From Prorocentrum cordatum (taxonomy: Eukaryota > Sar > Dinophyceae > Prorocentrales > Prorocentraceae), in the NCBI GenBank assembly GCA_963575745.1, contig CAUYUJ010016294.1, positions 363,657 through 427,656 on the forward strand: a stretch of 64,000 nt of DNA, read 5' to 3'. The notes under the pieces are model-generated. The model worked only from the letters and a program-made list of their open reading frames with translations. It did not search any database and was not told where the DNA came from. Each line of letters starts with the position of its first letter. Positions within the stretch are counted from its first letter, which is position 1. Positions 43,811-55,377 of the stretch are shown here, in pieces. Position numbers and translations under genes: made by a program.

Positions 43811-44328
43811 ACACGCGGCTCAGATCAAACGCCCTACGCATAACACGCGTCGGACGGTCAAGCACGCACGTTGGTCTGACGTTTGCCAAACGTCAGATCA
43901 ACGTCGCCAAACACCTGCGCCCCATCTCTGGATCAGCTGCGCCCCATTCTGCGACGCATGTCGCGCCCCATCTTTCCTCTGATCGCGCCCCATTTTTATG
44001 CGTTCGAGCGTGCCCCACGGCGCCCCATCTTACGGGTTATATCAGTTGAGCCCCATTTTTGACAAGGTTGTTCAACGCTACCCATTTTTTTGGGGCGCGG
44101 AGCATCTGGGCATGGTTGGCGCGCCCATCAGGCGCTCGCGCAAGCTTGCGCCGGGCTCGCTTACATCGTTCGGCATGGTATCGGTTCACTATCTTTCGCA
44201 ATGGCACCATTCGAGCTTGCTCAATACGTGGTGTTTTTCGTCTTTTAGGGTTTAGGGTGTAGGGTTTAGGGTTAGGGTTAGGGTTAGGGTTAGGGTTCGG
44301 GTTCGGGTTTAGGGTTTAGAGCTTAGGG
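43811..44328. repeat. Foldback, GCGCCCCAT repeats and dispersed telomere-like repeat
   Basis: 43869-43900 is a foldback around CTGACGTTTG-C-CAAACGTCAG. 43,916-44,050 repeats GCGCCCCATYTT (its complement, GATGGGGCGC, occurs near 18530). 44110-44255 copies the dispersed repeat of 17716, and 44246-44328 is TTTAGGG/TTAGGG DNA. Confidence 0.75.
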
Positions 44329-45324
44329 TCTAACAGGGCAAGGCCAGGAATACTTACCTGCATAGGCACTCACCTGCGGTGGCTATCAATCCCCCCCGCA
44401 TCTCCACCCCCACATAAAGATCATCTCTCCTCTCATGTGATACCGTGGTTGTAGCATAGCATAGCATAGCATAGCAAGCGCTTAGCAAAGAGGCGAGGCC
44501 ACCAAAATTTGAGGAACCTGATGTTATAGCGTGGCTGTAGCATAGCATAGCGTAGCGAAGCACAGGTAGCAAAGAGGCGAGGTCCCCCAAATTTGGAGAA
44601 CCTTTTGCTAAAGCGTGGCTGTAGCACAGCATAGCATAGCATAGCTAAACAGATAGGCGCTGCGAGGCGCGCGCGGCTGCCGCGCGCATGTGCACTCTGT
44701 CGTATTCTCTGCAATGGACTATTGCCATGGACACATCTTGCAAGAGCAAAACGTTGAGTTTATATTATTTTTACAATGGAAAGTACACATCAGAAACGAG
44801 GAATGATCAGGATGTAGTATTTTTTGCAAAGGATGGAGCATGTTGAAAGGCAGAATGTTAAGTTTATATTTTTTTACAATCTAAAACCCCGGGTTACATG
44901 CGGGATCGTTTTCGGGACCGGCCACTTGTATTGTTAAAAATATGGCTTTCTGATCGCATGATCAGGAAATAGTATTTTTTGCATAGGAGGGAGGGGGGCT
45001 TACATAGCGGCCGGCTTTGAAGGGTTTAGGGTTTACTAATTATAAGGATTAAAGATTTAGGGGTAGGGGTAGGGGTGGGGTTAGGGTTAGGGTTAGGGTT
45101 AGGGTTAGGATTAAGGTTAGGGTTAGGGTTAGGGTTAGGGTTAGGGTTAGGGTTAAGGGTTAAGGGTTAAGGGTTAAGGGTGAAGGTTTAAGGATTAAGG
45201 GTAAGGGTTAAGGGTTAAGGGTTAAGGGTTAAGGGTTAAGGGTTAGGGTTAGGGTTAGGGTTAGGGTTAGGGTGAGGGTTATGGTTAGGGTTTAGGGTTA
45301 AGGGTTTAGGGTTTTGGGTTTAGG
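44329..45324 (+). repeat. Subtelomere-like unit A
   Basis: Starts GTCTAACAGGGCAAGGCC. Contains a short GTAGCATAGCATAGC repeat, CATGATCAGGA, and ends in about 260 bp of TTAGGG/TTAAGGG repeats (45058-45324). No gene. Confidence 0.9.
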
Positions 45325-46458
45325 GTCTAACAGGGCAAGGCCAAGAATACCTACCCGCATAGGCACCCACCTGCGGCGGCTATCAATCCCCCCCGCATCT
45401 CCACCCCCACATAAAGATCATCTCTCCTCTCATGTTATACCCTAACGGGCGCGAATGCCGACCCAGCACACGCTCGCCAGCCGATCCGTGTGGGCCGAAG
45501 CGTGTCCGACGAACCGTGTCTGCCAAGTGTCTACCGAACCGCGTCTGGCGAACCGTGTCATCCGAACCGTGTCAGCCACACAGTGTCAACCCGTCTCAGC
45601 CCAACCGTGTCACTGGCGCCGTGTCAGCCATGCCGTGTCAGACGCTCCGTCCCAACCACACCGTGTCATCAGAACCGACTCTGCAAAACCGTGTCAGCCG
45701 AACCGTATCAGCCGAACCGAACCGAACAGTATCAGCCAAACCATGTCAGACGAACACTCTCAGCCAAAGCGTGTCGACAGAACCGCGTCAGCCGAAACGT
45801 GCCAACCGAACCGTGTCAACCGAAGCGCGTCCGCCGAACCGTGTCAACAGCACAAGAAAGTAACCCTGAGAAGCACGCGATGAGAACTGCCACAGGATAG
45901 CACTGGATGCATGCGACAAAGGCTCAGCCGCGCGCGTGTGCACTTTGTCGTATTTTTTGCAATGGGATATGAACATGGACACATCTTGCAAGAGCAGGAT
46001 GTTAAGATTATAGTATTTTGTACAAGAGAAAGCTCCGGTACACTTCCACGCCCGCGACGCGCGTGTGCACTTTGTCGTATTTTTTGCAATGGAATATGAA
46101 CATGGACACATCTTGCAAGAGCAGGATGTTAAGGTTATAGTATTTTTTACAAGAGAAAGCTCCGGTACACTTCCACGCCCGCGACCGCGCCCGCGATCAG
46201 GGTTGGGCAGAATGTATTGTAAAAAATATGGTTTTCTGATAACTGCGATGCGCATGATCAGGATATAATGTTTTTTGACAGGGATCAGCCCGGCCCGTTT
46301 ATAGGGCCGGTCACGATCCATTGTAAAAAAAACATCGTTTTCATAGCACATAGAGAGCGCATGATCAGGAAAGTGTATTCTTTGCATAGGATGGAGGCCG
46401 GTCCGCATAGCGGCCGGTTTTGAAGGATTTAGGGTTTATTAATTATAGAGATTAGAGA
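45325..46458 (+). repeat. Subtelomere-like unit B
   Basis: Same start. Includes a minisatellite of CCGAACCGTGTCAG units (45436-45862) and two ~120-bp repeats carrying GTGCACTTTGTCGTATTTT and ACATCTTGCAAGAGCAGGAT. The long frames over the minisatellite are artefacts. Confidence 0.9.
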
Positions 46459-47662
46459 TCGAACAGGGCAAGGCCAGGAATACCTACCTGCATAGGCACT
46501 CACCTGCGGTGGCTATCAGTCCCCCCCCGCATCTCCACCCCCACATAAAGATTTTCTCTCCTCTCATGTTATACCCTAACAGGCGGGTCGGGCGGGCGGG
46601 GCCCTAACGGGCGGGTCGGGCGGGCGGGGCCCTAACGGGCGGGTCGGGCGGGCGGGGCCGTAGCGGGCGGGTCGGGTCGGGCGGGCGGGCCCTAACGGGC
46701 GGGTCGGGTCGGGTCGGGCGGACCCTAGCGAGCGGGTCGGGTCGGGCGGGCCGGGCATTAAAGTATGGCGCGTGTGCACTTGACACGCGTGAACCCTGAC
46801 GGGCGGGTCGGGTCGGGTCGGGCGGGCGGGCCCAACGGGCGGGTCGGGTCGGGCCGGGCGGGCCCTAACGGGCGGGTCGGGTCGGGCGGGCGGGACATTA
46901 AAGTATGGTGCATGTGCACTTGACACGCGTGAACCCTAATGAGCGGGTCGGTTCGGGTCGGGCGGACTCTAGGGTTCGCCCGACCTCAACGTGCTTTGCT
47001 ATGCAACGCCTCTCGTATGCTATGCCAGCATAACATAGATTAGCACAAAGGCGAGTTCCACAACATCTGGATAACCGCAGCCTCTAGCGTGGCTGTCGCA
47101 TAGCACCAGTGCTGAAAAAACATTGAAATGTCCAAAGGAGTTGGCCATGATCGCGCGGCCGCCGCGCGCTTGTGCACTTTGTCGTATTTTTTGCAATGGA
47201 ATATTACCATGCGCACATCTTGCAAGAGCAGAATCTTCAGTTTATAATATGTTTAACAATATAAAACTCCGGTACGCATACGGGGCCGCCGCGCGCGTGT
47301 GCACGTTGTCGTATTTCTTTGCAGTGGAATATGACCATGGACACATCTTGCAAGAGCAGGATGTTAAGGTTATAATATTTTTTGCAATATAAAATCCCGG
47401 GTTACATGCGGGGTCGCGAACGGGGGCCGGGCATTTTGCATTGTAAAAATAGGTTTTTCTGATCGCATGATCAGGATGTAAAATTTTTGGCAATGGATGA
47501 GCCCCGGTCGCGACCGGGGCCGGGCAGAATGCATTGTAAACAATAAGGTTTTCTGATCGCATGATCAGGAAATATTTTTTTGCAAGGGATGGAGGCCGAC
47601 TTGCACAGCGGCCGGTTTGGAAGGGATTAGGGTTTAATAATTATAAGGATTAGAGATTTAAG
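46459..47662 (+). repeat. Subtelomere-like unit C
   Basis: Includes a GGCGGGTCGGGTCGGGC minisatellite (46575-46975), which is G-rich and prone to quadruplexes, then the usual GTGCACTTTGTCG, CTTGCAAGAGCAG and CTGATCGCATGATCAG motifs. Confidence 0.9.
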
Positions 47663-49242
47663 GTCTAACAGGGCAAGGCCAGGAATACCTACCTGCATAG
47701 CACTCACCTGCGGTGGCTATCAATCCCCCCCGCATCTCCACCCCCGCATAAAGATCTTCTCTCCTCTTATGTTATACCGTGGCTGTAGCGTAGCATAGCA
47801 TACCATAGCAAGCGTGGCTCGATGCAGGAGTGCGCCTGGGAGCAAGCGCTTAGAAAAGAGGCGGCGGCCGCGCGCGTGTGCACTTTGTTGTATTTTTTTG
47901 CAATGGAATATGAGCATGGCCACATTCGCCGTGCGCTCAAAAGTTGTTTGTGACGCCCCGATTTACAAGAATGTTGCAAAACCCATTGGTTTTTCAATGA
48001 TTCAGGATGCGCGCGGAGGGCGATCCTGCACAATTGTGGTATGAGAAAGTCATATGTTTTCGTATGTTTTGCTGATATCGCTTCTGAAAAACATTGAACA
48101 CACATTGTGTTTCAAAGGATTTCGCCATGATCGCGTGGCCGCCGCGAGCGCGTGCACTTTGTCGTATTTTTTTGCAATGGATTATTGACATGGACACATC
48201 TTGCAAGAGCAAAATGTTGAGTCTATATTTTTTACAATGGGAAGTCCGGGTTTACATGCGGGTTTGCGACCCGGGCCGGGCACTTTGTATAGTTTAAAAT
48301 ATTGTTCTCTGATCGCATGATCAGGATGACATATTTTTTGCAATGGATATAGCGGGGTCGCGACCCGGACCGGGCACAATGCATTTAAAAATATGGTTCT
48401 CTGATCGCATGATCAGGATTTTTTTTTGGCATGAGAGAAAGGCCGACCTACGTAGCGACCGGTTCTGAAGGGTTTTGGGTTTAATAATTATAGAGATTAG
48501 AGATTTAGGGTTTAGGGTCCACTAGCCCAAACTTGCAGCCCACTTGACCGTGTCCCACCCACCCATGACCCAACACATATTGATCTCGATGCGGTATCAA
48601 TACGCGACTCGCAAAACGACGACGAGGACGACACCGATGACGACGATGTTGATATTTTTTTCAAAACGACGACGACGCGGCCGCGCAGAGACACTTGGGG
48701 CGCGGCTGCAACGGCGATGCGGCCCGCGCGCGTGACGACGCGATTTGAAGAACCACGTTTTTTTGACGCGAGTCCCTGTGCGATGCAGGGACGCCGCCCA
48801 GCGGCGGAGAGGTTGCACGCAAGATCCACGTTTATTGACGCGAGTCCCTGTGCGACGCAGGGCCCCCCGCGGTCGCCGTGGGCGCACCGCCCAGCTGGCC
48901 CGCGGCCGCCTGCGCCGCCGAAGGGTCGGCGCGCCACCCCGCGTCCGCCGGGCCGCCCTCCCGCGAGCTCACAGAGGGGGGGCCGCAGCGCCCGCGGCCG
49001 CCTCGCCCGCCGCGGGGGCGCCCGGCGCCATTCCTGGCGCTCCGAGGCCAAGGATCTGCGTGAGGGGCGCGCCCTGGGATTTGCAGATCCCCCCAGAACG
49101 CCATTCCTGGCGCTCCGAGGGCAAGGATCTGCGCGAGGTGTGCGCCAAAATGGGGGGGGCGGCCGAACGAGGGACTTTAGGGCGGCGGAAGGGCTTTTAG
49201 GATTAAAATCTTTATAAGCTCTTAGTTGTTTTAAGGTTTAGG
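47663..49242 (+). repeat. Subtelomere-like unit D
   Basis: The first part closely matches the isolated unit at 2043 (same ACGTTCGCC/ACATTCGCC and CGGAGGGCGATCCTGCAC sequences). It ends with a ~690-bp coding-like module at 48519-49210. Confidence 0.9.
48519..49210 (+). other. Coding-like module, copy 1
   Basis: A plus-strand frame reads DLDAVSIRDSQNDDEDDTDD, then TTTTRPRRDTWGAAATAM and ARVTTRFEEPRF, followed by internal repeats of GCGAGTCCCTGTGCGAYGCA. It looks like a captured exon fragment and is repeated at 50156. No start codon or splice sites are proven and the function is unknown. Confidence 0.35.
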
Positions 49243-51033
49243 GTCTAACAGGGCAAGGCCAGGAATACCTGCCTGCATAGGCACTCACCTGCGGTGGCTA
49301 TCAATCCCCCCCGCATCTCCACCCCCACATAAAGATCATCTCTCCTCTCATGTTATACCGTGGCTGTAGCATAACATAGCATACCATAGCAAGCGTGGCT
49401 CGATCCAGGAGTGCGCCTGGGAGCAAGCGCTTAGCAAAGAGGCGGCGGCCGCGCGCGCGTGCACTTTGTCGTATTTTTTGCAATGGAATATGAGCATGGC
49501 CACATTCGCCGTGCGCTCAAAAGTTGTTTGTGACGCCCCGATTTACAAGAATGTTGCAAAACCCATTGGTTTTTCAATGATTCAGGATGCGCGCGGAGGG
49601 CGATCCTGCACAATTGTGGTATGAGAAAGTCATATGTTTTCATATGTGTTGCTGATATCGCTTCTGAAAAACATTGAAAACACATTGTGTTTCAAAAGAT
49701 TTCGCCATGATCGCGCGGCCGCCGCGCGCGTGTGCACTTTGTCGTATTTTTTGCAATGGAATATGCGCATGGACACATCTTGCAAGAGCAGAATGTTCAG
49801 TTTATAGTGTTTTTTACAATATAAAACCCGGGTTTACATACCAGTTCGCGAACCCGGGCCGGGCACTTTGTATTGTAAGAAATAGGTTTTCTGATCGCAT
49901 GATCAGGATATAATATTTTCTGCAATGGATAGGGCCGGAGCGCGACCGGGACCGGGCACATTGTATTGTAAAAAATAAGGTTTTCTGATCGCATGATCAG
50001 GAAATATTTTTTGGCATAAGAGAAAGGCCGACCCGCGGAGCGACCGGTTTAGCGGGCTCTAGGGTTTAGTAATTATAAGGATTAGAGATTAAGGTTAGTG
50101 TCAGGGTTTAGGGTTAGGCTAGGGCTTAGGGCTTATAGGGTTTAGGGTTTAGGGTCCACTAGCCCAAACTTGCAGCCCACTTGACCGTGTCCCACCCACC
50201 CATGACCCAAGACATATTGATCTCGATGCGGTATCAACACGCGACTCGCAAAACGACGACGAGGACGACACCGATGACGACGACGTTGATATTGTTTTCA
50301 AAACGACGACGACGCGGCCGCGCAAAGACACTTGGGACGCGGCTGCAACGGCGATGCGGCCCGCGCGCGTGACGACGCGATTTGAAGAACCACGTTTTTT
50401 GACGCGAGTCCCTGTGCGACGCAGGGACGCCGCCCAGCGGCGGAGAGGTTGCACGCAAGATCCACGTTTATTGACGCGAGTCCCTGTGCGACGCAGGGAC
50501 GCCGCCCAGCGGCGGCGAAGTTGCACGCAGTGGTTGCCCAAGGCGCGCGGGATGACTCGTCGCCCCGAAGAGAGGGATCCCCCTGTGCATCCTCGGGACT
50601 GCGCCGCGGCGCGCAAAGGCCGATGCAAGGGCGATGCGACGCGCGCGCGCGAAGCGACATCACATGCTCCCCGCAGCAACTTGGCGACGCCTTGGCGAGG
50701 CATTGCACAGCTTGACACGAGGCGCTCGGGGCGAGTCGTTGCTTGGTGAGAGTCACCCCATGTTTGTTTCCTTGGCCGCGCGACGCGACTCCTGGCGCTC
50801 CGAGGCCAAGGATCTGCGTGAGGGGCGCACCCTGGGATTTGCAGATCCTCCCAGAACGCCACTCCTGGCGCTCCGAGGGCAAGGATCTGCGTGAGGGGTG
50901 CGCCAAAATGATGGGGGGCGGCCGAAGGAGGGACTTTAGGGCGGCGGAAGGCGCTTCATGATTTAAACTTATATAGGCTCTTAGACTCTTAGGGTTTAGG
51001 GTTAGGGTTAGGGTTTATGGTTTAGGGTTTAGG
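49243..51033 (+). repeat. Subtelomere-like unit E
   Basis: Very similar to unit D over its first 800 bp. It holds the second copy of the coding-like module (50156-50965), which has an extra ~190-bp insertion, and ends in TTTAGGG repeats. Confidence 0.9.
50156..50965 (+). other. Coding-like module, copy 2
   Basis: The same Asp-rich then Arg/Ala-rich frame as at 48519, with ACGACGAGGACGACACC conserved. The spacer after the second GCGAGTCCCTGTGCGACGCA repeat is different and longer. Conservation of the frame could reflect recent duplication only. Confidence 0.35.
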
Positions 51034-51599
51034 GTCTAACAGGCTTGGCCATGATTACAACTTGCCCACGAACCCACCTGCGGCGGCCGTCAATCCCACC
51101 CGCAAGCCACCCCACCATAAAGATCATCTCTCCTCTCCTTGTGACAACATCGGCCGCAGCGCGTGCACCGTCGACGACGACGACGACGGCGACGACGGAT
51201 GTGCGATCCAGGGGGCACGCGAGTGCTCTAACGGGCGGAGATGGAGCCGTTGTACATGGGGGGGTCGCAGCTTGTATTGTAAAATACAAGCGATTCTGCA
51301 CGCATGCTCAGGATGGAGCATGCTCAGGATCATGCGCAGGAAACGGTAGTCGGTAGAATCGGTGGATCGGGTCGCAACGGAAGGCACTTTGCATTGTAAA
51401 TTGCATGATATTCTGCACGCGTGCGGAGAATGTGTTATTTTTGCAATAGATGGAGCGGGTTTACATAAGAGGGGCGCACTTTGTGCTGTAAAACAATTAT
51501 TCACTGTGTGGGGATCCCCATATGTGCATCTCCTTGCTGGCGCTCCCTTGGTGGTGGGACTCGGTGAGGACGAATCTGGATTTAAGTGTGACTGAGCTG
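51034..51599 (+). repeat. Divergent subtelomere-like unit F
   Basis: Begins GTCTAACAGGCTTGGCC with more substitutions than the other units and is cut off by the CT tract at about 51600. Confidence 0.8.
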
Positions 51600-51799
51600 C
51601 CTCTCTCTCTCTCTCTCTCTCTCTTTCTCTGCTCTCTCTGTCTCCCTCTCTCTCTCTGCCCTCTCTCTGTCTCTGCCTCTCTTTCCCTGCCTCTCTCTCT
51701 CTCTCTGCCTCTCTCTCTCTGCCTCTCTCTCTCTCTGCCTCTCTCTCTCTCTCTGCCTCTCTCTCTGTGCCTCTCTCTCTCTCTGCCTCTATCTCTGCC

Positions 51800-51877
<78 letters not shown>

Positions 51878-51886
51878 TCTCTCTAT

Positions 51887-51918
<32 letters not shown>

Positions 51919-51991
51919 TTCTCTCTCTCGCTCTCTCTCTCGTCTCTCTCTCTCTCTCTCTCTCCTCTTCTCTTCGCTTCTCTTCTCTTCC

Positions 51992-52041
<50 letters not shown>

Positions 52042-52072
52042 TCCCTCGCTCTCTCTCCCTCTCTCTATTCTT
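51600..52072. repeat. (CT)n microsatellite, left of the retrotransposon
   Basis: About 470 bp of CT dinucleotides with CTGCCT interruptions. The pyrimidine strand is the coding strand of the retrotransposon, as on its right side. Ser/Leu-rich frames are artefacts. Confidence 0.95.
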
Positions 52073-52227
52073 TAGTCGACGAACGCCGTGCGCCTTCCCT
52101 CATCAGCGCGGCCGCCGCCCTCGCCCGAGGCCGTGCCCGTCCACGACGATCTGCTTCTCGCTCGTCACGACAGAGTGACGGGAACTCCACCTCAGACAAC
52201 AGCGGCATCGAGACGTGGGAGCACATT

Positions 52228-55200
52228 GTGACGGAGGAGGAGCCGACTGCCTACCACGTCCTCGCCTACCACGTTCGTGATGTGCGGTCCCGTGTCAATG
52301 CCCCTGGCATCGAGGTCTGGCTCGACCCTGGTGATCACCACGATGGTGCCTACTTACCGTGGGGGACGACAGTCATGGGCCACCGCGTTACTGACCCTGC
52401 GGTGGACGGGCGTGACGGCTGGGTCATCCTCCACCACGACCACGGCGACACCACTACTAAGCTCTGGGCACCGACCCAAGTCCACGTCAAAGCGGACGAC
52501 TCCTGGCGCACCGTCATGGTACCAGCGGACATGGGGCCCCAGTGGATCAGGTGCCATGCCGAGGACGCACGCCTCCCCGCCGAGGTTGTCCGCACTACAG
52601 GCCAATCCTGGTTTGCTGACGTCTGGCCCTTGTGGGACCGCCCGAGACCCCACCCAGACGACCCAGGCACAAATGAGCATGCGCTCCCGCCTTTACCAGG
52701 ACGCTGGTCTTGCCTACAGTGTCGATTCCAATGCTGTCAGTACTGTGCGGCTCGCCGCAACACGCAGCTCGGCACCTCGGGCCAACCAACGTGCCCAGAC
52801 TGCGGCCGCAGCGGACTGCGTACACTCATGGACTGGTCCACGGACTACTCGTGCAACAGTTGGACGTGTGCATACAGCACCAACAACAGGGACTCCGACA
52901 CATGCTGCCTGTCCAGCAGGTGCCCCCACCCCCCCAGGCCACACAACCTGCTCGACGTCCGTGCCACAGGGATGCCGCCGCACATCCTTGCCCGCCAATT
53001 CGGCAACGCGCCAGCCCTCCACGACCTTAAGGAACCCCCCCGAGCGCCTTCAGGCCCCGGGGGGGAACCGCCACAACCAGGGCAAGCAGGCTACCAGGGT
53101 CAATGGTACTTCCCACCGCAGCCGCGGCGCGTCCCCAGGCAGGGACTGCCTGACGGCACAAGGCGGCCACCTGGATTCACAGGAACGGGGATGCCCGAAG
53201 AACCTTCCCCCGACCAACCGCTTTGGAGGGAAGGCTTCGTGCTCTTCAGTCCCCACCAGGCCCTCAAGGAGGAACTCACCTTCAACAAGACGGTCCGCCG
53301 ACCCTACTCCCTAGCCATTACTAACATGTACAGGGATCGTGTCACGGTCAGGACCGTCTGCGAGTTGATCGCCGAGCGCATCCACATTACCCGCACCCGT
53401 TGGCGAGATGTGGTACTGTACTGGGACGCCGAGGGTGGTCCTGGGCCTCAAGCCCTCGACTACGACATGCGACTCTGCGACGCCATGGTGAGCCGTGCCA
53501 CGACCGAAGCCGAGCTAAACCACGACCGCAGCAACCGTGGTAGTTTCTGCCTCTATGGACCAGCGCACCAGCGAGCCGTCAACATCACGGCGATCGCAGA
53601 GCCGCAGAACATCGACTACATGGAGCATGTGCGGCGATACTCACCCGTAGGGAGGACCTACCCTGACCACGCCTTCGAACACGTCTATCGGGGCTGGCAG
53701 CGGCCCGACGTGCCCACCACCCTCCCCGACACCCGTCCCCTCTCGAGAGCCGACTGGCAGCGTCACCAACAGCACCAGCAGCGCATCCAGCAGCGGGACC
53801 AACGTGACGCAGGACAGCACGGCACGCCACGCTACCGCTCCCCTGCGCGAGTCCCGACAGGCGGCAACACGGCCTACGACGGGGTTGCCGCCTACTACCG
53901 TGGCCCCATAGGCGCCAGGCCCGCGGCTGCTGGAGCAGCCGCCTCCAGCTACGGCCACGCCCCCCATGCCAGGGTACACCCAGCGGTCATCGGCTACCCG
54001 CGTGCACCCGTGCAGGCCCTAAGGGCCGCCTCGCCAGTGCCAGGGTCCACGCGCGCCTGGGGCCTTTACTCAGGCCGACAGGATGGCTCCTCCAGCAACC
54101 AGCCAGCAGTGATAACCCCTGCGGCTTCAGCCCAGGGGGCTGCAACAAACCGCGGCAGGGTTGGGCGCCCCGAAGGATGGCGTGATGCGAACGTGCGCGC
54201 TTGGCAACCTCGCCAGCACACGCCCCCGCCAAACGTAGCTGCAGCACTGCGCCCTGCCCAGGCAAAACCTGCCCCACCTGAGCGGGAGAGGCAGCCGCTT
54301 ACCCCGCTCGTCCTCACGCACATCCAGGCGCATCACAGCGCCTCCCCGCGGCACAGCGAGGGAAGCGCCCACCACGTCAGCCCCCGCCCCGACGCGGTCG
54401 ACCCCGACCAGGCCACAGCCACGGCGGAAGGCGGCACAAGCGCCTCTCGCCAGCCCAGCCCATCACCCTGCGCGGCGCCGATCCGATCCCCGAGCAGGGC
54501 GGATTCCGAGCGTGCTAATGCCCAGGCGACCTCGCCACGCGACCGCCACACGGGCGGGCGCGTCCCGCGCAGCAGGACCTGCAGCCGCCACAGTTCACGC
54601 AAGGCCCCAGGGAGCTCCACGAGCTCGCCGCCTCGCGAGACTCAGGCCGAGGGCCGAGCCCCCGAAGTGGTGCCACGTTTCGGAGCCAGCGTCATTGATC
54701 CTGGCCAGGTCGACCTCTCGCCGACGCCGTCCACGGACCACGAGCCGCCGCTGCCCACCCGCGTGATCGTCCCCATCGACGAGGCGCCAACCTTCGACCC
54801 GTTCAAGAACAAGTACCGTGTCAAGAACCTTGTGGCGGGTTTCGGCGGGGGCTCACCGCTCTCACCTCAGAGTCGGGGCGGAGCCCCCGCCACCTCAGCT
54901 GCTGCCGCGGCAGCGGCGGCCCCGCGGGGAATCAGCCCTGTCCGCAACGTGGGCCTCACGGCAGCGGGCATGGACGAGGCCCAGCGCCAGGCCTCCGACC
55001 GTGCTGCTGGAGCTGTTCCACCAGATGCTGCTCATCAAGATACTGACGGGGCGGGCGCGCCACCGCAGGAGGGACCAGCGGTGTCGCGTGCGCAGTACAT
55101 GCGCGTGCGTTGTGCCGCCGCCGCGCCTAGCCGCCGCCGCTGGTTCGCTTTTGTTTTTGTGCTCGGCAGGACGGATCGAGGAGTCGCCTCCCTCTCCCTC

Positions 55201-55249
55201 TGCTGCCGTCTCACCTCTCCTCCCCTCGTCCCCTACGGTACTGGAGTGA
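52228..55249 (+). CDS. Retrotransposon ORF1
   Basis: The frame is open from the CT border (about 52076). The first in-frame ATG is at 52375, so the true start is unclear. Early on there is a Cys-rich region of about 90 residues (CLQCRFQCCQYC, CPDCG, then further Cys pairs), likely zinc-binding and suited to nucleic-acid binding. The rest is Pro/Ala/Gln/Arg-rich and probably disordered. The frame stays open to 55578, but GGCAG|GACGG near 55168 looks like a splice acceptor, and removal of a short upstream segment would lead into a frame ending at a stop at 55249. Alternatively ORF1 runs through to the endonuclease. Expected role: RNA binding in the retrotransposition particle. Confidence 0.65.
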
Positions 55250-55377
55250 GGAGGAATTTTCGTAACATTTTTACTGACATTTATGAACCCCCCCTGGCGC
55301 AGTGCCGACCGTGTCCCGCCTATATTTCTGGCCTGACGGCGGCTTCAGCCCCGGTCAAGCTAATCCATAGGAACGCC

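Noticed and set aside
45058-45324. True chromosome end (telomere)
   Set aside because: The repeats are degenerate and followed by more than 18 kb of further sequence, so they are interstitial.
45432-46926. Frames of Thr/Val/Arg/Pro repeats and Arg-Pro-Asp repeats
   Set aside because: They are minisatellites inside the subtelomere-like units, open in several frames.
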